NCBI GenBank assembly: GCA_937883885.1
Contig: CAKZXL010000505.1
Span: forward strand, 1-50,938
Direction: 5' to 3'
DNA from: an uncultured Aquincola sp.
Lineage (GTDB): Bacteria > Pseudomonadota > Gammaproteobacteria > Burkholderiales > Burkholderiaceae
Length of the DNA: 50,938 nt
Shown here piece by piece: positions 38,340-45,154 of the stretch. Made by a program: the position numbers and the translations under genes. Numbering within the stretch: the first letter of the stretch is position 1; each line of letters begins with the position of its first letter. Below the pieces are notes generated by a model that saw only the letters and a list, made by a program, of their open reading frames with translations, had not been told where the DNA came from and made no database searches.

Positions 38340-40881
38340 GGCCATGGATCCGAAGTGTAGGGCCGCCGTCCGCGCGGCCGCTGCAGGGCGCCAAATCAGC
38401 GACGCGAAGATCGATCTGATCGAGCAGCAACTGAGAGAGACAGGGCAGATGCTGGCCCGCCAAGACCCAGAGCGCTGGATCGGCCTGACGACGGCCCAGC
38501 GAACGCGCGAGATTGCAGCGGCAGCCATGGACCAAGTCAAAGCCGAGGCGCTGCGGAAGGAGTGGCGCGCCTCTCTGCAGGTCACGCGGTCCGCGCAGGC
38601 CGGCGCGCGCATAGAGGCCGCAATGGCGCTGAACCAGCTGACGCGCTCGCAAGGCCTGATCCGCGACATCGAGAACACCGGCCACAACATCGAAGCGGTG
38701 CGCAACGAAGCCATGTCAGGCCTGGGCGACATGATCGACGCCGCCGAGTCGGCCGACGGCACCGGGGCGCTGCGCCGCCTGGGCATGCGCTTGTTCGACC
38801 TGGACAACCCTCGCATGACCGCCGACGTGGTGCGCGAGATCTTCCGCAACGCCGACGGATCAACTGGCAATGCGGCGGCGCGCGCGGGGGCCAAGGCCTG
38901 GTTGGCCACGATCGAGCGCATGCGCGTCCGCTTCAACGAGAGCGGCGGCAACATCGGGCGCTTGGCCTACGGCTACCTGTCGCAGGCTCACGATCAGGTG
39001 AAGGTGCTGACCGCCGGTGCCGAGGCCTGGGCTGACGCGGTGCTGCCGCTGCTGGACCGCCGGCAGTACGTGAACGCCGACGGCTCGCGCATGACCGACG
39101 CGCAGGTGGGTGAACTGCTGCGCAACGCCTGGAAGACCCTGGCCACCGGTGGAGACAACAAGGTGGATCCCGGGCAGTTTCGCGGCCAGGGTGCGCGTGC
39201 CAACCGTGGCAGCGATCACCGCGTGCTGCACTTCGCGGACGGCGATGCGTGGATGCGGTACATGGAGCAGTTCGGCCAGGGCTCGCTCTACGACGCCATG
39301 GTGGGGCACGTCGGACGCATGGCGCGGGACATTGGCTTGGTCGAGGCTTATGGGCCAAACCCCGAGCAGACGTTCCGCGTGTTGAACGACCTGGCCCGCC
39401 GCGACGATGCCAAGGGCAAAATCGGTGACTTCCTTTCCAACCGCAGCGCCGGCAACACCCCGCAGGCCTACTGGGATCTGGTGTCCGGCGTGACGGGCAC
39501 GCCAGTCAATCCGGCGCTGGCGCGAGCCGGCCAGAGCACTCGCAACGTTTTGACGGCCGCAAAGCTGGGCGGCGCGGTGATCAGCTCGTTGACGGATGTG
39601 GCCACCATCGCCCAGGCGCTGCACTTCAACCGCCTCGGCTATTTCGAGATGCTGCAGAACGTGAAGGGCCAGGCGGATCCGCAAGTGCGCGATTTCCTCC
39701 AGGCACACGGGATCATCGCCGAATCGCTGGCCAGCTCTTTGGGGCGATGGAGTGGAGAGGCTGTGACCAGCGGCATTTCTGCGCGCTTTGCAGGAGCTGT
39801 GATGAAGGTGCAACTGCTGGGCGTGTGGACCGACGGGCTCCGCGGCGCCTTCTCGCAGACGCTGATGGCAGGCCTCGCGCGCACCGCGAAGAAGAACTGG
39901 GCGCAGCTGGACGAGTGGGATCGCTACCTGCTGCAGCGAAAAGGCTTGACCGAGGACGACTGGAACATCATCAGCAAGGCCCAGCCGACTGAGTTCGAGG
40001 GGCGCACCTACCTGACCGGTGAGGCAGTGCGGGCAACCGGCCTGCCCGGCGCCGACCAGGCGGCCACCAAGCTGCTCGGCTTCATCGTGGACGAAGGCCA
40101 GTTCGCTGTGACGAACCCGGACATGGCAACGCGAGCCATCACCACGGCCGGCGGCCGGCCGGCTGGCACGGTGGGCGGGGAGCTTGCGCGCAGCGTGGCT
40201 CAGTTCAAGAGCTTCCCGCTGGCGCAAATCACCCGCCACTGGCGCCGCATGTTGGAGACCCCGCAGGGCCTGGAGGGCGCGCCAGCGTTGTACGGTGCGA
40301 ACACGCGCATGGGTGCACTGAGCAACCGCATGATGCTGCTGGCCGTGGCGAACGTCACAGGCATGATGCTGGGCGCCGTGGTGTTGCAGGTGAAGTCGCT
40401 GCTGCAAGGCAAAGACCCGGCCGACATGACCGAGGGCAAGTTCTGGCTTCGCTCGCTGGCGCAAGGCGGTGGCATGGGGTACCCCGGCGACCTCCTGCTG
40501 AAGGATCCGACCGAGTCGCGGTCCAACACTGCGCAGCAGGCGGTCGGCTCGGTGCTGGGGCCGACGGCCGGGACTGCTGCCGGCATCTTGGGCGACCTGG
40601 TTGTCACCAATGCCTGGCAAGCGGCCAAGGGCAAGGACACGGATCTTGGCGCTGAAGCGCTGCGGATGGGTATTGGTCTGGTGCCAGGCAACAACCTGTG
40701 GTGGAGCCGACCGCTGTTCGATCGCTGGTTTTTGTTCGCTGCGCAAGAAGCGTTGAATCCAGGCTACTTGGGGCGCATGCAGCAGCGCGCGATGAAAGAC
40801 TACGGCCAAGGCTTCTGGTGGTCTCCAGACGAGGCCTTGCCGGACCGCGCCCCGAACTTCGAGGGCATGGTCGGGCAGTGA
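38338..40881 (+). CDS. Large internal virion protein (gp16-like C part)
   Basis: An 847-residue, largely helical protein from ATG 38338. Features: KCRAAVRAAAAGRQISDAKI at the start, a long helical body, hydrophobic stretches near 640-690 (MMLLAVANVTGMMLGAVVLQ) and the end QEALNPGYLGRMQQRAMKDYGQ without the first two residues, which recurs in podoviral ejection proteins. It would travel with the DNA into the host envelope. No lytic transglycosylase motif was seen. Confidence 0.78.
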   Translation: MAMDPKCRAAVRAAAAGRQISDAKIDLIEQQLRETGQMLARQDPERWIGLTTAQRTREIAAAAMDQVKAEALRKEWRASLQVTRSAQAGARIEAAMALNQLTRSQGLIRDIENTGHNIEAVRNEAMSGLGDMIDAAESADGTGALRRLGMRLFDLDNPRMTADVVREIFRNADGSTGNAAARAGAKAWLATIERMRVRFNESGGNIGRLAYGYLSQAHDQVKVLTAGAEAWADAVLPLLDRRQYVNADGSRMTDAQVGELLRNAWKTLATGGDNKVDPGQFRGQGARANRGSDHRVLHFADGDAWMRYMEQFGQGSLYDAMVGHVGRMARDIGLVEAYGPNPEQTFRVLNDLARRDDAKGKIGDFLSNRSAGNTPQAYWDLVSGVTGTPVNPALARAGQSTRNVLTAAKLGGAVISSLTDVATIAQALHFNRLGYFEMLQNVKGQADPQVRDFLQAHGIIAESLASSLGRWSGEAVTSGISARFAGAVMKVQLLGVWTDGLRGAFSQTLMAGLARTAKKNWAQLDEWDRYLLQRKGLTEDDWNIISKAQPTEFEGRTYLTGEAVRATGLPGADQAATKLLGFIVDEGQFAVTNPDMATRAITTAGGRPAGTVGGELARSVAQFKSFPLAQITRHWRRMLETPQGLEGAPALYGANTRMGALSNRMMLLAVANVTGMMLGAVVLQVKSLLQGKDPADMTEGKFWLRSLAQGGGMGYPGDLLLKDPTESRSNTAQQAVGSVLGPTAGTAAGILGDLVVTNAWQAAKGKDTDLGAEALRMGIGLVPGNNLWWSRPLFDRWFLFAAQEALNPGYLGRMQQRAMKDYGQGFWWSPDEALPDRAPNFEGMVGQ

Positions 40882-41439
40882 CTAAGGAAGCTTTGGAGGC
40901 TTTGGAGGCTTTGGAGGCTTTGGCTGCGCTGCGCGGTCAGCTCTCAAAGTATCGATCATGGCTTGGCGCCCGAGCTTCGCGTAGCGCTGCACCCCACGCT
41001 CCATCATCTCCCGAAGATCCTCTGGGGTGTTGGGCGGCAAACGTCCAGTGCTGGCCTCGAGGGACTTGCTCAAGGCCTGCCGCCGCACTGCCTCATTGAG
41101 CTCTCGCCACTGCGGGATGTCTTTGGCAAATCGCGTCAAGGCTTCGGAGCTTGGCGGCAGGGCCTCAAGGATGCGTTCAAAGTGCATCGCGATCAAACCA
41201 GCCAAATACAACCCGCCCTCTGTGCGCGACTTCTCAACTTCCAGGGCGCGCTCAAGATCCTCAACGCGGGAAGCGTCGGCGCGCCCATCCAGTGACGCTT
41301 GAAGCCGGGCGACGATCTCCGAGTTCATCGATCGGCCCGCCGCCTTGGCGGCATCTGCGATGCGTTCGCGCATCCCATCCGGAAGCCGGAGCATGAACTT
41401 GTCCGCAGCGTCAGAGGGAAATGTTTTGGAGGTAGCCAC
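40882..41439 (-). CDS. Arc-type repressor with coiled-coil extension
   Basis: A 185-residue protein from GTG 41439. Residues 10-50 are an Arc/MetJ ribbon-helix-helix ([38 protein letters not shown]), the fold of P22 Arc and Mnt. A helical extension (55-165, [19 protein letters not shown]) probably adds oligomer contacts as in Mnt. The end is a PKP repeat encoded by 9-bp tandem repeats. Divergent from a second Arc-type gene across a palindromic region. It should be expressed in the lysogen and silence the plus-strand unit containing the KilA-N protein. Confidence 0.82.
   Translation of the reverse strand: MATSKTFPSDAADKFMLRLPDGMRERIADAAKAAGRSMNSEIVARLQASLDGRADASRVEDLERALEVEKSRTEGGLYLAGLIAMHFERILEALPPSSEALTRFAKDIPQWRELNEAVRRQALSKSLEASTGRLPPNTPEDLREMMERGVQRYAKLGRQAMIDTLRADRAAQPKPPKPPKPPKLP
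40891..40920. repeat. 9-bp tandem repeat in the repressor 3' end
   Basis: CTTTGGAGG is repeated three and a third times. On the minus strand it encodes the PKP/PP tail of the Arc-type repressor. Copy number may vary by slippage without changing the frame. Confidence 0.8.
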
Positions 41440-41444
41440 AGCCT

Positions 41445-41549
41445 ATTGTAGTGGCGACTCGCTATAGCTAAAAACGATAGCGATTCGCCACCATCAGACG
41501 TGGACTCAATAGAGTCAAGTCGCTATCATGAAAGCGTGTCGAGTCGCTA
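41445..41549. promoter_or_regulatory. Divergent promoter/operator region of the Arc pair
   Basis: GTGGCGACTCGCTAT (41451-41465) and ATAGCGATTCGCCAC (41477-41491) are a 15-bp inverted repeat with one mismatch. Further AGTCGCTA half-sites lie at 41518-41525 and 41542-41549, and GACTCAATAGAGTC (41503-41516) is an extra palindrome. A minus-strand -10 (TACAAT, 41450-41445) points to the long Arc gene; TGGACT (41501-41506) and TATCAT (41524-41529), 17 bp apart, point to the short one. Control by the Arc-type proteins is inferred. Confidence 0.75.
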
Positions 41550-41568
41550 CCACTTCGAAGGAGAGAAC

Positions 41569-41742
41569 ATGGCAACCAGCGCAACCCAAGACGACTACGC
41601 AAAGACCGCGCTTCGACTTCCCCGCGACCTGCACAGGGCCGTGCATGAGGCGGCCAAGCAGCAGGACCGCAGCTTCAACGGCCAGATCGTGGCGCTGCTG
41701 CGCGCCGCGCTCGCGCCGGTGAAGCAAGGGGCTTCGCAATGA
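41569..41742 (+). CDS. Short Arc-type regulator
   Basis: A 57-residue ribbon-helix-helix protein (YAKTALRLPRDLHRAVHEAA, KQQDRSFNGQIVALLRAALA), about the size of P22 Arc. GGAGAGAACATG gives a good start at 41569. It heads the plus-strand unit containing the KilA-N gene, so by analogy to P22 it could repress its own antirepressor operon during lytic growth. Confidence 0.8.
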   Translation: MATSATQDDYAKTALRLPRDLHRAVHEAAKQQDRSFNGQIVALLRAALAPVKQGASQ

Positions 41743-41996
41743 AGCCCACCAAGATCAACCCCAGCGCCTTCATCGAGTTCGATGCTGAGGGCGACGACGC
41801 GGCCAACGGCAACGTTGTGGGCATGGATGCATGGACGAGCCTGGCTGAAGGCAAGACGCCAGACGAAGCCGCGAAGGCCATGACCGAGGCGCTCATGGAG
41901 GCGGCGATGTTCGAAGAACGTCCCACGGCCGCCGCCGTGATCTACGGCGCCGTGCATCTGCTGCTCGAGGTCGCCCAACGCCCGAAGGTGGCTTGA
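41739..41996 (+). CDS. Small protein in the Arc/KilA-N operon
   Basis: An 85-residue acidic protein (INPSAFIEFDAEGDDAANGN ... DEAAKAMTEALMEAAMFEER) overlapping both neighbours (ATGA and TGATG). Helical second half. Unknown function, likely part of the antirepressor circuit. Confidence 0.68.
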   Translation: MKPTKINPSAFIEFDAEGDDAANGNVVGMDAWTSLAEGKTPDEAAKAMTEALMEAAMFEERPTAAAVIYGAVHLLLEVAQRPKVA

Positions 41997-42523
41997 TGAA
42001 CCCCCTCACCATCGCGGGCACCGAGATCCGGATGGACGGTGACGGACGGTTTTGCCTGAATGACCTGCACCGAGCCGCCGGCCGTGCACGGAAGGACCAG
42101 CCGAACCACTTCCTTGCGCGCAAGGAAACCCAAGACATGGTGGCCGAGTTGCTGTCCGAGCAAGGCTCGGAGGGGCCTCCCGGAATTCCGGGAGGCCCCA
42201 TCAATGTCCTCAATGACGGGCACAACAACGGCACCTACGTGGTCAAGGAGCTGGTCTACGCCTACGCGATGTGGATCAGCCCCAAGTTCAGCCTCCAGGT
42301 CATCCGGGCTTACGACTCCATGGTCATGGACGAGTTGGGCCGACTGAACGGACTCCAGTGCAAGGCGATGCGCGCTGAGCTCGAATTCCTGAAGGGCATG
42401 CAGGAAGCCAGCCGGTGCGGCTTGGCGCTGCGCCGGTGGCAGCAGTCCAAGCCAGCGCTCGAGCAGACGATGGAAGAACTGCTCAACGAGCTGCAGCCCG
42501 GCCTGTTTCGGGCAGACCACTGA
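41996..42523 (+). CDS. KilA-N domain protein, candidate antirepressor
   Basis: A 175-residue protein. Residues 5-110 fit KilA-N (IAGTEIRMDGDGRFCLNDLH, RAAGRARKDQPNHFLARKET, then TYVVKELVYAYAMWISPKFS, LQVIRAYD), a DNA-binding fold shared with Bro-N/P22 Ant-type antirepressors. The rest is helical. Its gene contains a 28-bp perfect palindrome. Following an Arc-type gene it matches the P22 immI order (arc, then ant). It might inactivate the main repressor, which lacks an autoprotease. ATG 41996 overlaps the previous stop. Confidence 0.82.
   Translation: MNPLTIAGTEIRMDGDGRFCLNDLHRAAGRARKDQPNHFLARKETQDMVAELLSEQGSEGPPGIPGGPINVLNDGHNNGTYVVKELVYAYAMWISPKFSLQVIRAYDSMVMDELGRLNGLQCKAMRAELEFLKGMQEASRCGLALRRWQQSKPALEQTMEELLNELQPGLFRADH
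42172..42199. repeat. 28-bp perfect palindrome inside the KilA-N gene
   Basis: Centre GGAATTCC, arms GGGGCCTCCC and GGGAGGCCCC; every base pairs with its mirror. It encodes the Gly/Pro-rich loop GPPGIPGGP at about residues 60-68 of the KilA-N domain. The mRNA would form an extremely stable hairpin. Confidence 0.9.
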
Positions 42524-42603
42524 TGCCCCAAAAGGAGAAGCCCCGGCGCTGGCAGGCGTCGAGGCTTCGAGGTGAAACCACTCTGACGAGAGAAGGAATC
42601 GAC

Positions 42604-42909
42604 ATGGAAAGTACCACAAACGTGATCGCGCTGCCAACGGCGGCCCCAGAACGGGTCGTCAACCAGGTTCCCAGAGGCCGGCGCGCGCGCGGCGGCAAGG
42701 TGACGCTGGCCTGCGACCTGGTGCGCCGCCGCTACCAGCGCACACAGGCCGCGCGCAAGGCTGAAACGACGAGCGAGGCGGCCGATGCCTTCAAGCGCGG
42801 CTATGAGATGCAGAAGCTGGAATCCGCGCTCGCTGCGGCGCTGCTGGGTGATCCCGTTGTTCGCCGCGTTGTCATGGACATTGTCGGCGGCAACCTGCGA
42901 TTCAACTGA
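42604..42909 (+). CDS. Small basic DNA-binding-like protein
   Basis: A 101-residue protein with an Arg-rich stretch (PRGRRARGGKVTLACDLVRR) and a helical end (ALLGDPVVRRVVMDIVGGNL). AGAAGGAA precedes the ATG at 42604; an in-frame ATG at 42523 overlapping the KilA-N stop is an alternative that adds 27 residues. Follows the KilA-N gene in the same direction. Function unknown. Confidence 0.65.
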   Translation: MESTTNVIALPTAAPERVVNQVPRGRRARGGKVTLACDLVRRRYQRTQAARKAETTSEAADAFKRGYEMQKLESALAAALLGDPVVRRVVMDIVGGNLRFN

Positions 42910-43011
42910 GGTATGCACATAGCCACCACAGAGACCGAGCCCGAAACCTCCACTCCTTCTTTCTTGCTCCCTGCGGCCCGACAATCCAGCCGGTGACAAG
43001 GAGCGTGTGAC

Positions 43012-43413
43012 ATGCGTGCTGACCAGTTCGAGAAGCTGCAGCGGCTGGAAGAAAAGCTGATCGACGTGTTCATCGAAGAGGCCGACCCGGCCGGCTGGCC
43101 TGGCCAGGGCCTGAAGCTGGGCGCCATGGATTCGCAGACGCGAGGTGATCTGTACTGGACCCGCAAGACCGCCGCGTCGGTGCTGGTGCTGGCGCAGAAG
43201 GTCGGTGGCCTGGTGTCCACCGCGCAGCAGCGCGCCGCCGGCACATTGCCGCCGGCAGGCGAGGGCGGCGAACAGCCGGCCGGCGAGGACGAAGGCGCCC
43301 AGCTCGACACGCTGGTCGACAGCGCCGAGCGCGAGGCCCTGCGCCTGATGCGCGAGCTGCAGGGCGCCGGTGGCAAAGCAGCCTTCGACCGGAAGGTGCA
43401 TGGCCGAGGCTGA
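43012..43413 (+). CDS. terS: Terminase small subunit
   Basis: A 133-residue helical protein immediately upstream of the terminase ATPase (14-bp overlap). QFEKLQRLEEKLIDVFIEEA and YWTRKTAASVLVLAQKVGGL with an acidic tail fit small subunits of podovirus terminases. It should recognise the phage packaging site. AAGGAG precedes the ATG. Assignment rests on position and size. Confidence 0.75.
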   Translation: MRADQFEKLQRLEEKLIDVFIEEADPAGWPGQGLKLGAMDSQTRGDLYWTRKTAASVLVLAQKVGGLVSTAQQRAAGTLPPAGEGGEQPAGEDEGAQLDTLVDSAEREALRLMRELQGAGGKAAFDRKVHGRG

Positions 43414-45109
43414 AGCCCCGGCACCTGACGCGCCGGCCGCACCACGGCCGCCGGTGAGCTTTCTCACGTTCTTCGTGCTGTGGGCGCGGCACATGGGCTG
43501 GACCGTGCCTCTGCTGCACGTGCGCATCTGCCTGTGGCTGGAGACCTGCACGGCGCCCGAGCGGGTGCTCATGGTCTTCCGCGGCGCGGCCAAGTCTACG
43601 ATCTATGCGGTCTACAAGGCCTGGAAGCTGTACCGCAACCCGTCGCGCCGCTCGCTGGTCTGGTCGGCTGACGGCCCCACCGCCGAGATGCTGACGGCCG
43701 ACGTGATCAACGTGCTGCGCAACCACCCGCTGACCGGGCACCTGCTGGGAGGCCGCAAGCCGGGCCGCAAGCGCTTCTGGGTGAACGGCGCCAGCGACAT
43801 GCGCAATGCAAGCATGCGGTCGGTGGGCGTGGACTCCAACGCCACCGGCGCGCGGGCCGACGATGTGGACTTCGATGACATCGAGGTGCCCGGCAACATC
43901 GAGACGCCCGAGGCGCGCCAGAAGCTGCGGTACCGGATCAGCGACAGCACGCACATCCTGGTGCCGGGCGGCCAGGCGACGTACATCGGCACGCCGCACA
44001 CCATGGACTCGATCTACCCCGAGCAGATCGCCGGCGGGGCCGAGGTGCTGACGATCCCGCTGTTCGAGCACATGGTGCGGCACAGCGAGACGGCCGAGCG
44101 CACGCGGTACCGCTTCGACTTCACGCCTGGTGCTGACGGCCTGTACGTGATGACCGGCATCTACCAGGGCGCCAAGCTGCTGGTGCAGGGCCGTGATTAC
44201 CTCGTCGAGGGCAACGAGGTGGTGTTCCCGGCGCCGCCTGGCGCAGTGGTCGACATCTGCGCGGGCTGCGCCTGGCCGGAGCGCTTCACGCGCGACGAGA
44301 TCCAGCTGCGCCGCCGCAAGACGCGCACGCTGAACGCCTGGGACAGCCAATACTTCCTCAAGGCCAAGCCGCTGACCGACATCCGGCTGGACCCGGACCG
44401 CCTGCCGCTGTACGACTGCGAGCCCGAGTTCCGCACCGCCAACAAGCGGCTGCAGCTGTGGCTGGGCACGGCGCGCATCGTCGGCGCCGCGCTGCGGTGG
44501 GACCCGTCCAGCGGCAAGACCAAGAGCGACGTGAGCGCGCTGGCCCTGGTGCTGCAAGACGACCGCGGCTGCCGGTACTGGCACCGTGCCATCGCGCTGG
44601 AGGGCAACGTCGCCGACTACGACGAGCGCACCGGCAAAGAGATCGTCGGCGGCCAGGTGTGGGCCATCTGCGGGGTGGTGGCCAAGTTCGGCGTGCGCCG
44701 CATCACCGTGGAGACAAACGGCGCCGGCACCTTCGCGCCGGCCGTGCTCAAGGCGGCGCTCAAGCAGCTCGGGCTGGTGTGCGGGGTCAAGGAGATCCAC
44801 GCCACCGAGAACAAGAACCGGCGCATCTTGGAGGCCATGGAAGGCCCGATCCAGTCCGCCATGCTGTGGGCGCACGTCAGCGTGGCCGACGGCCCGGCGT
44901 TCCCGCAGATGCGCAGCTGGAACCCCGCGGTGCGCGAGCAGCCCGACGATCACCTGGACGCCTGCGCGGGCGCGATCGACGACCAGCCCGAGCGCCTGAT
45001 CCCGCAGGCTGGCGCGGCCGGGCAAATGTCCGGGATTCACGACGCGCCCCAAAACGAGGATTGGCGCCCGGCAACCGGGGTGTTCGAGGCCGAGCTGGAA
45101 ATGGACTGA
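43400..45109 (+). CDS. terL: Terminase large subunit
   Basis: A 569-residue packaging motor. The ATPase Walker A variant is FRGAAKST (60-67), and DDVDFDDIE supplies the Walker B-type acidic residues. The C-terminal RNase H-like nuclease shows ALRWDPSSGKTKSDVSALAL with the first catalytic Asp, ITVETNGAG, and DDHLDACAGAI with the last. Start chosen at ATG 43400 behind GGAAGG. Near its end the gene contains the third copy of the late boundary motif. Confidence 0.94.
   Translation: MAEAEAPAPDAPAAPRPPVSFLTFFVLWARHMGWTVPLLHVRICLWLETCTAPERVLMVFRGAAKSTIYAVYKAWKLYRNPSRRSLVWSADGPTAEMLTADVINVLRNHPLTGHLLGGRKPGRKRFWVNGASDMRNASMRSVGVDSNATGARADDVDFDDIEVPGNIETPEARQKLRYRISDSTHILVPGGQATYIGTPHTMDSIYPEQIAGGAEVLTIPLFEHMVRHSETAERTRYRFDFTPGADGLYVMTGIYQGAKLLVQGRDYLVEGNEVVFPAPPGAVVDICAGCAWPERFTRDEIQLRRRKTRTLNAWDSQYFLKAKPLTDIRLDPDRLPLYDCEPEFRTANKRLQLWLGTARIVGAALRWDPSSGKTKSDVSALALVLQDDRGCRYWHRAIALEGNVADYDERTGKEIVGGQVWAICGVVAKFGVRRITVETNGAGTFAPAVLKAALKQLGLVCGVKEIHATENKNRRILEAMEGPIQSAMLWAHVSVADGPAFPQMRSWNPAVREQPDDHLDACAGAIDDQPERLIPQAGAAGQMSGIHDAPQNEDWRPATGVFEAELEMD
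45027..45045 (+). promoter_or_regulatory. Late boundary motif, copy C
   Basis: TGTCCGGGATTCACGACGC, identical in 19 bp to copies A and B, lies in the last 30 codons of terL (encoding MSGIHDA) and 110 bp upstream of the spike gene. If it is a promoter element it would drive spike and lysis genes. Confidence 0.55.
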
Positions 45110-45154
45110 TCCGACAGCGCCTGCCCCGCGCGCCACAGCGCACAAGGGCACAAC

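Noticed and set aside
38860..40809. 649-codon minus frame antisense to the large internal protein
   Set aside because: Shadow; no start context and unnatural composition.
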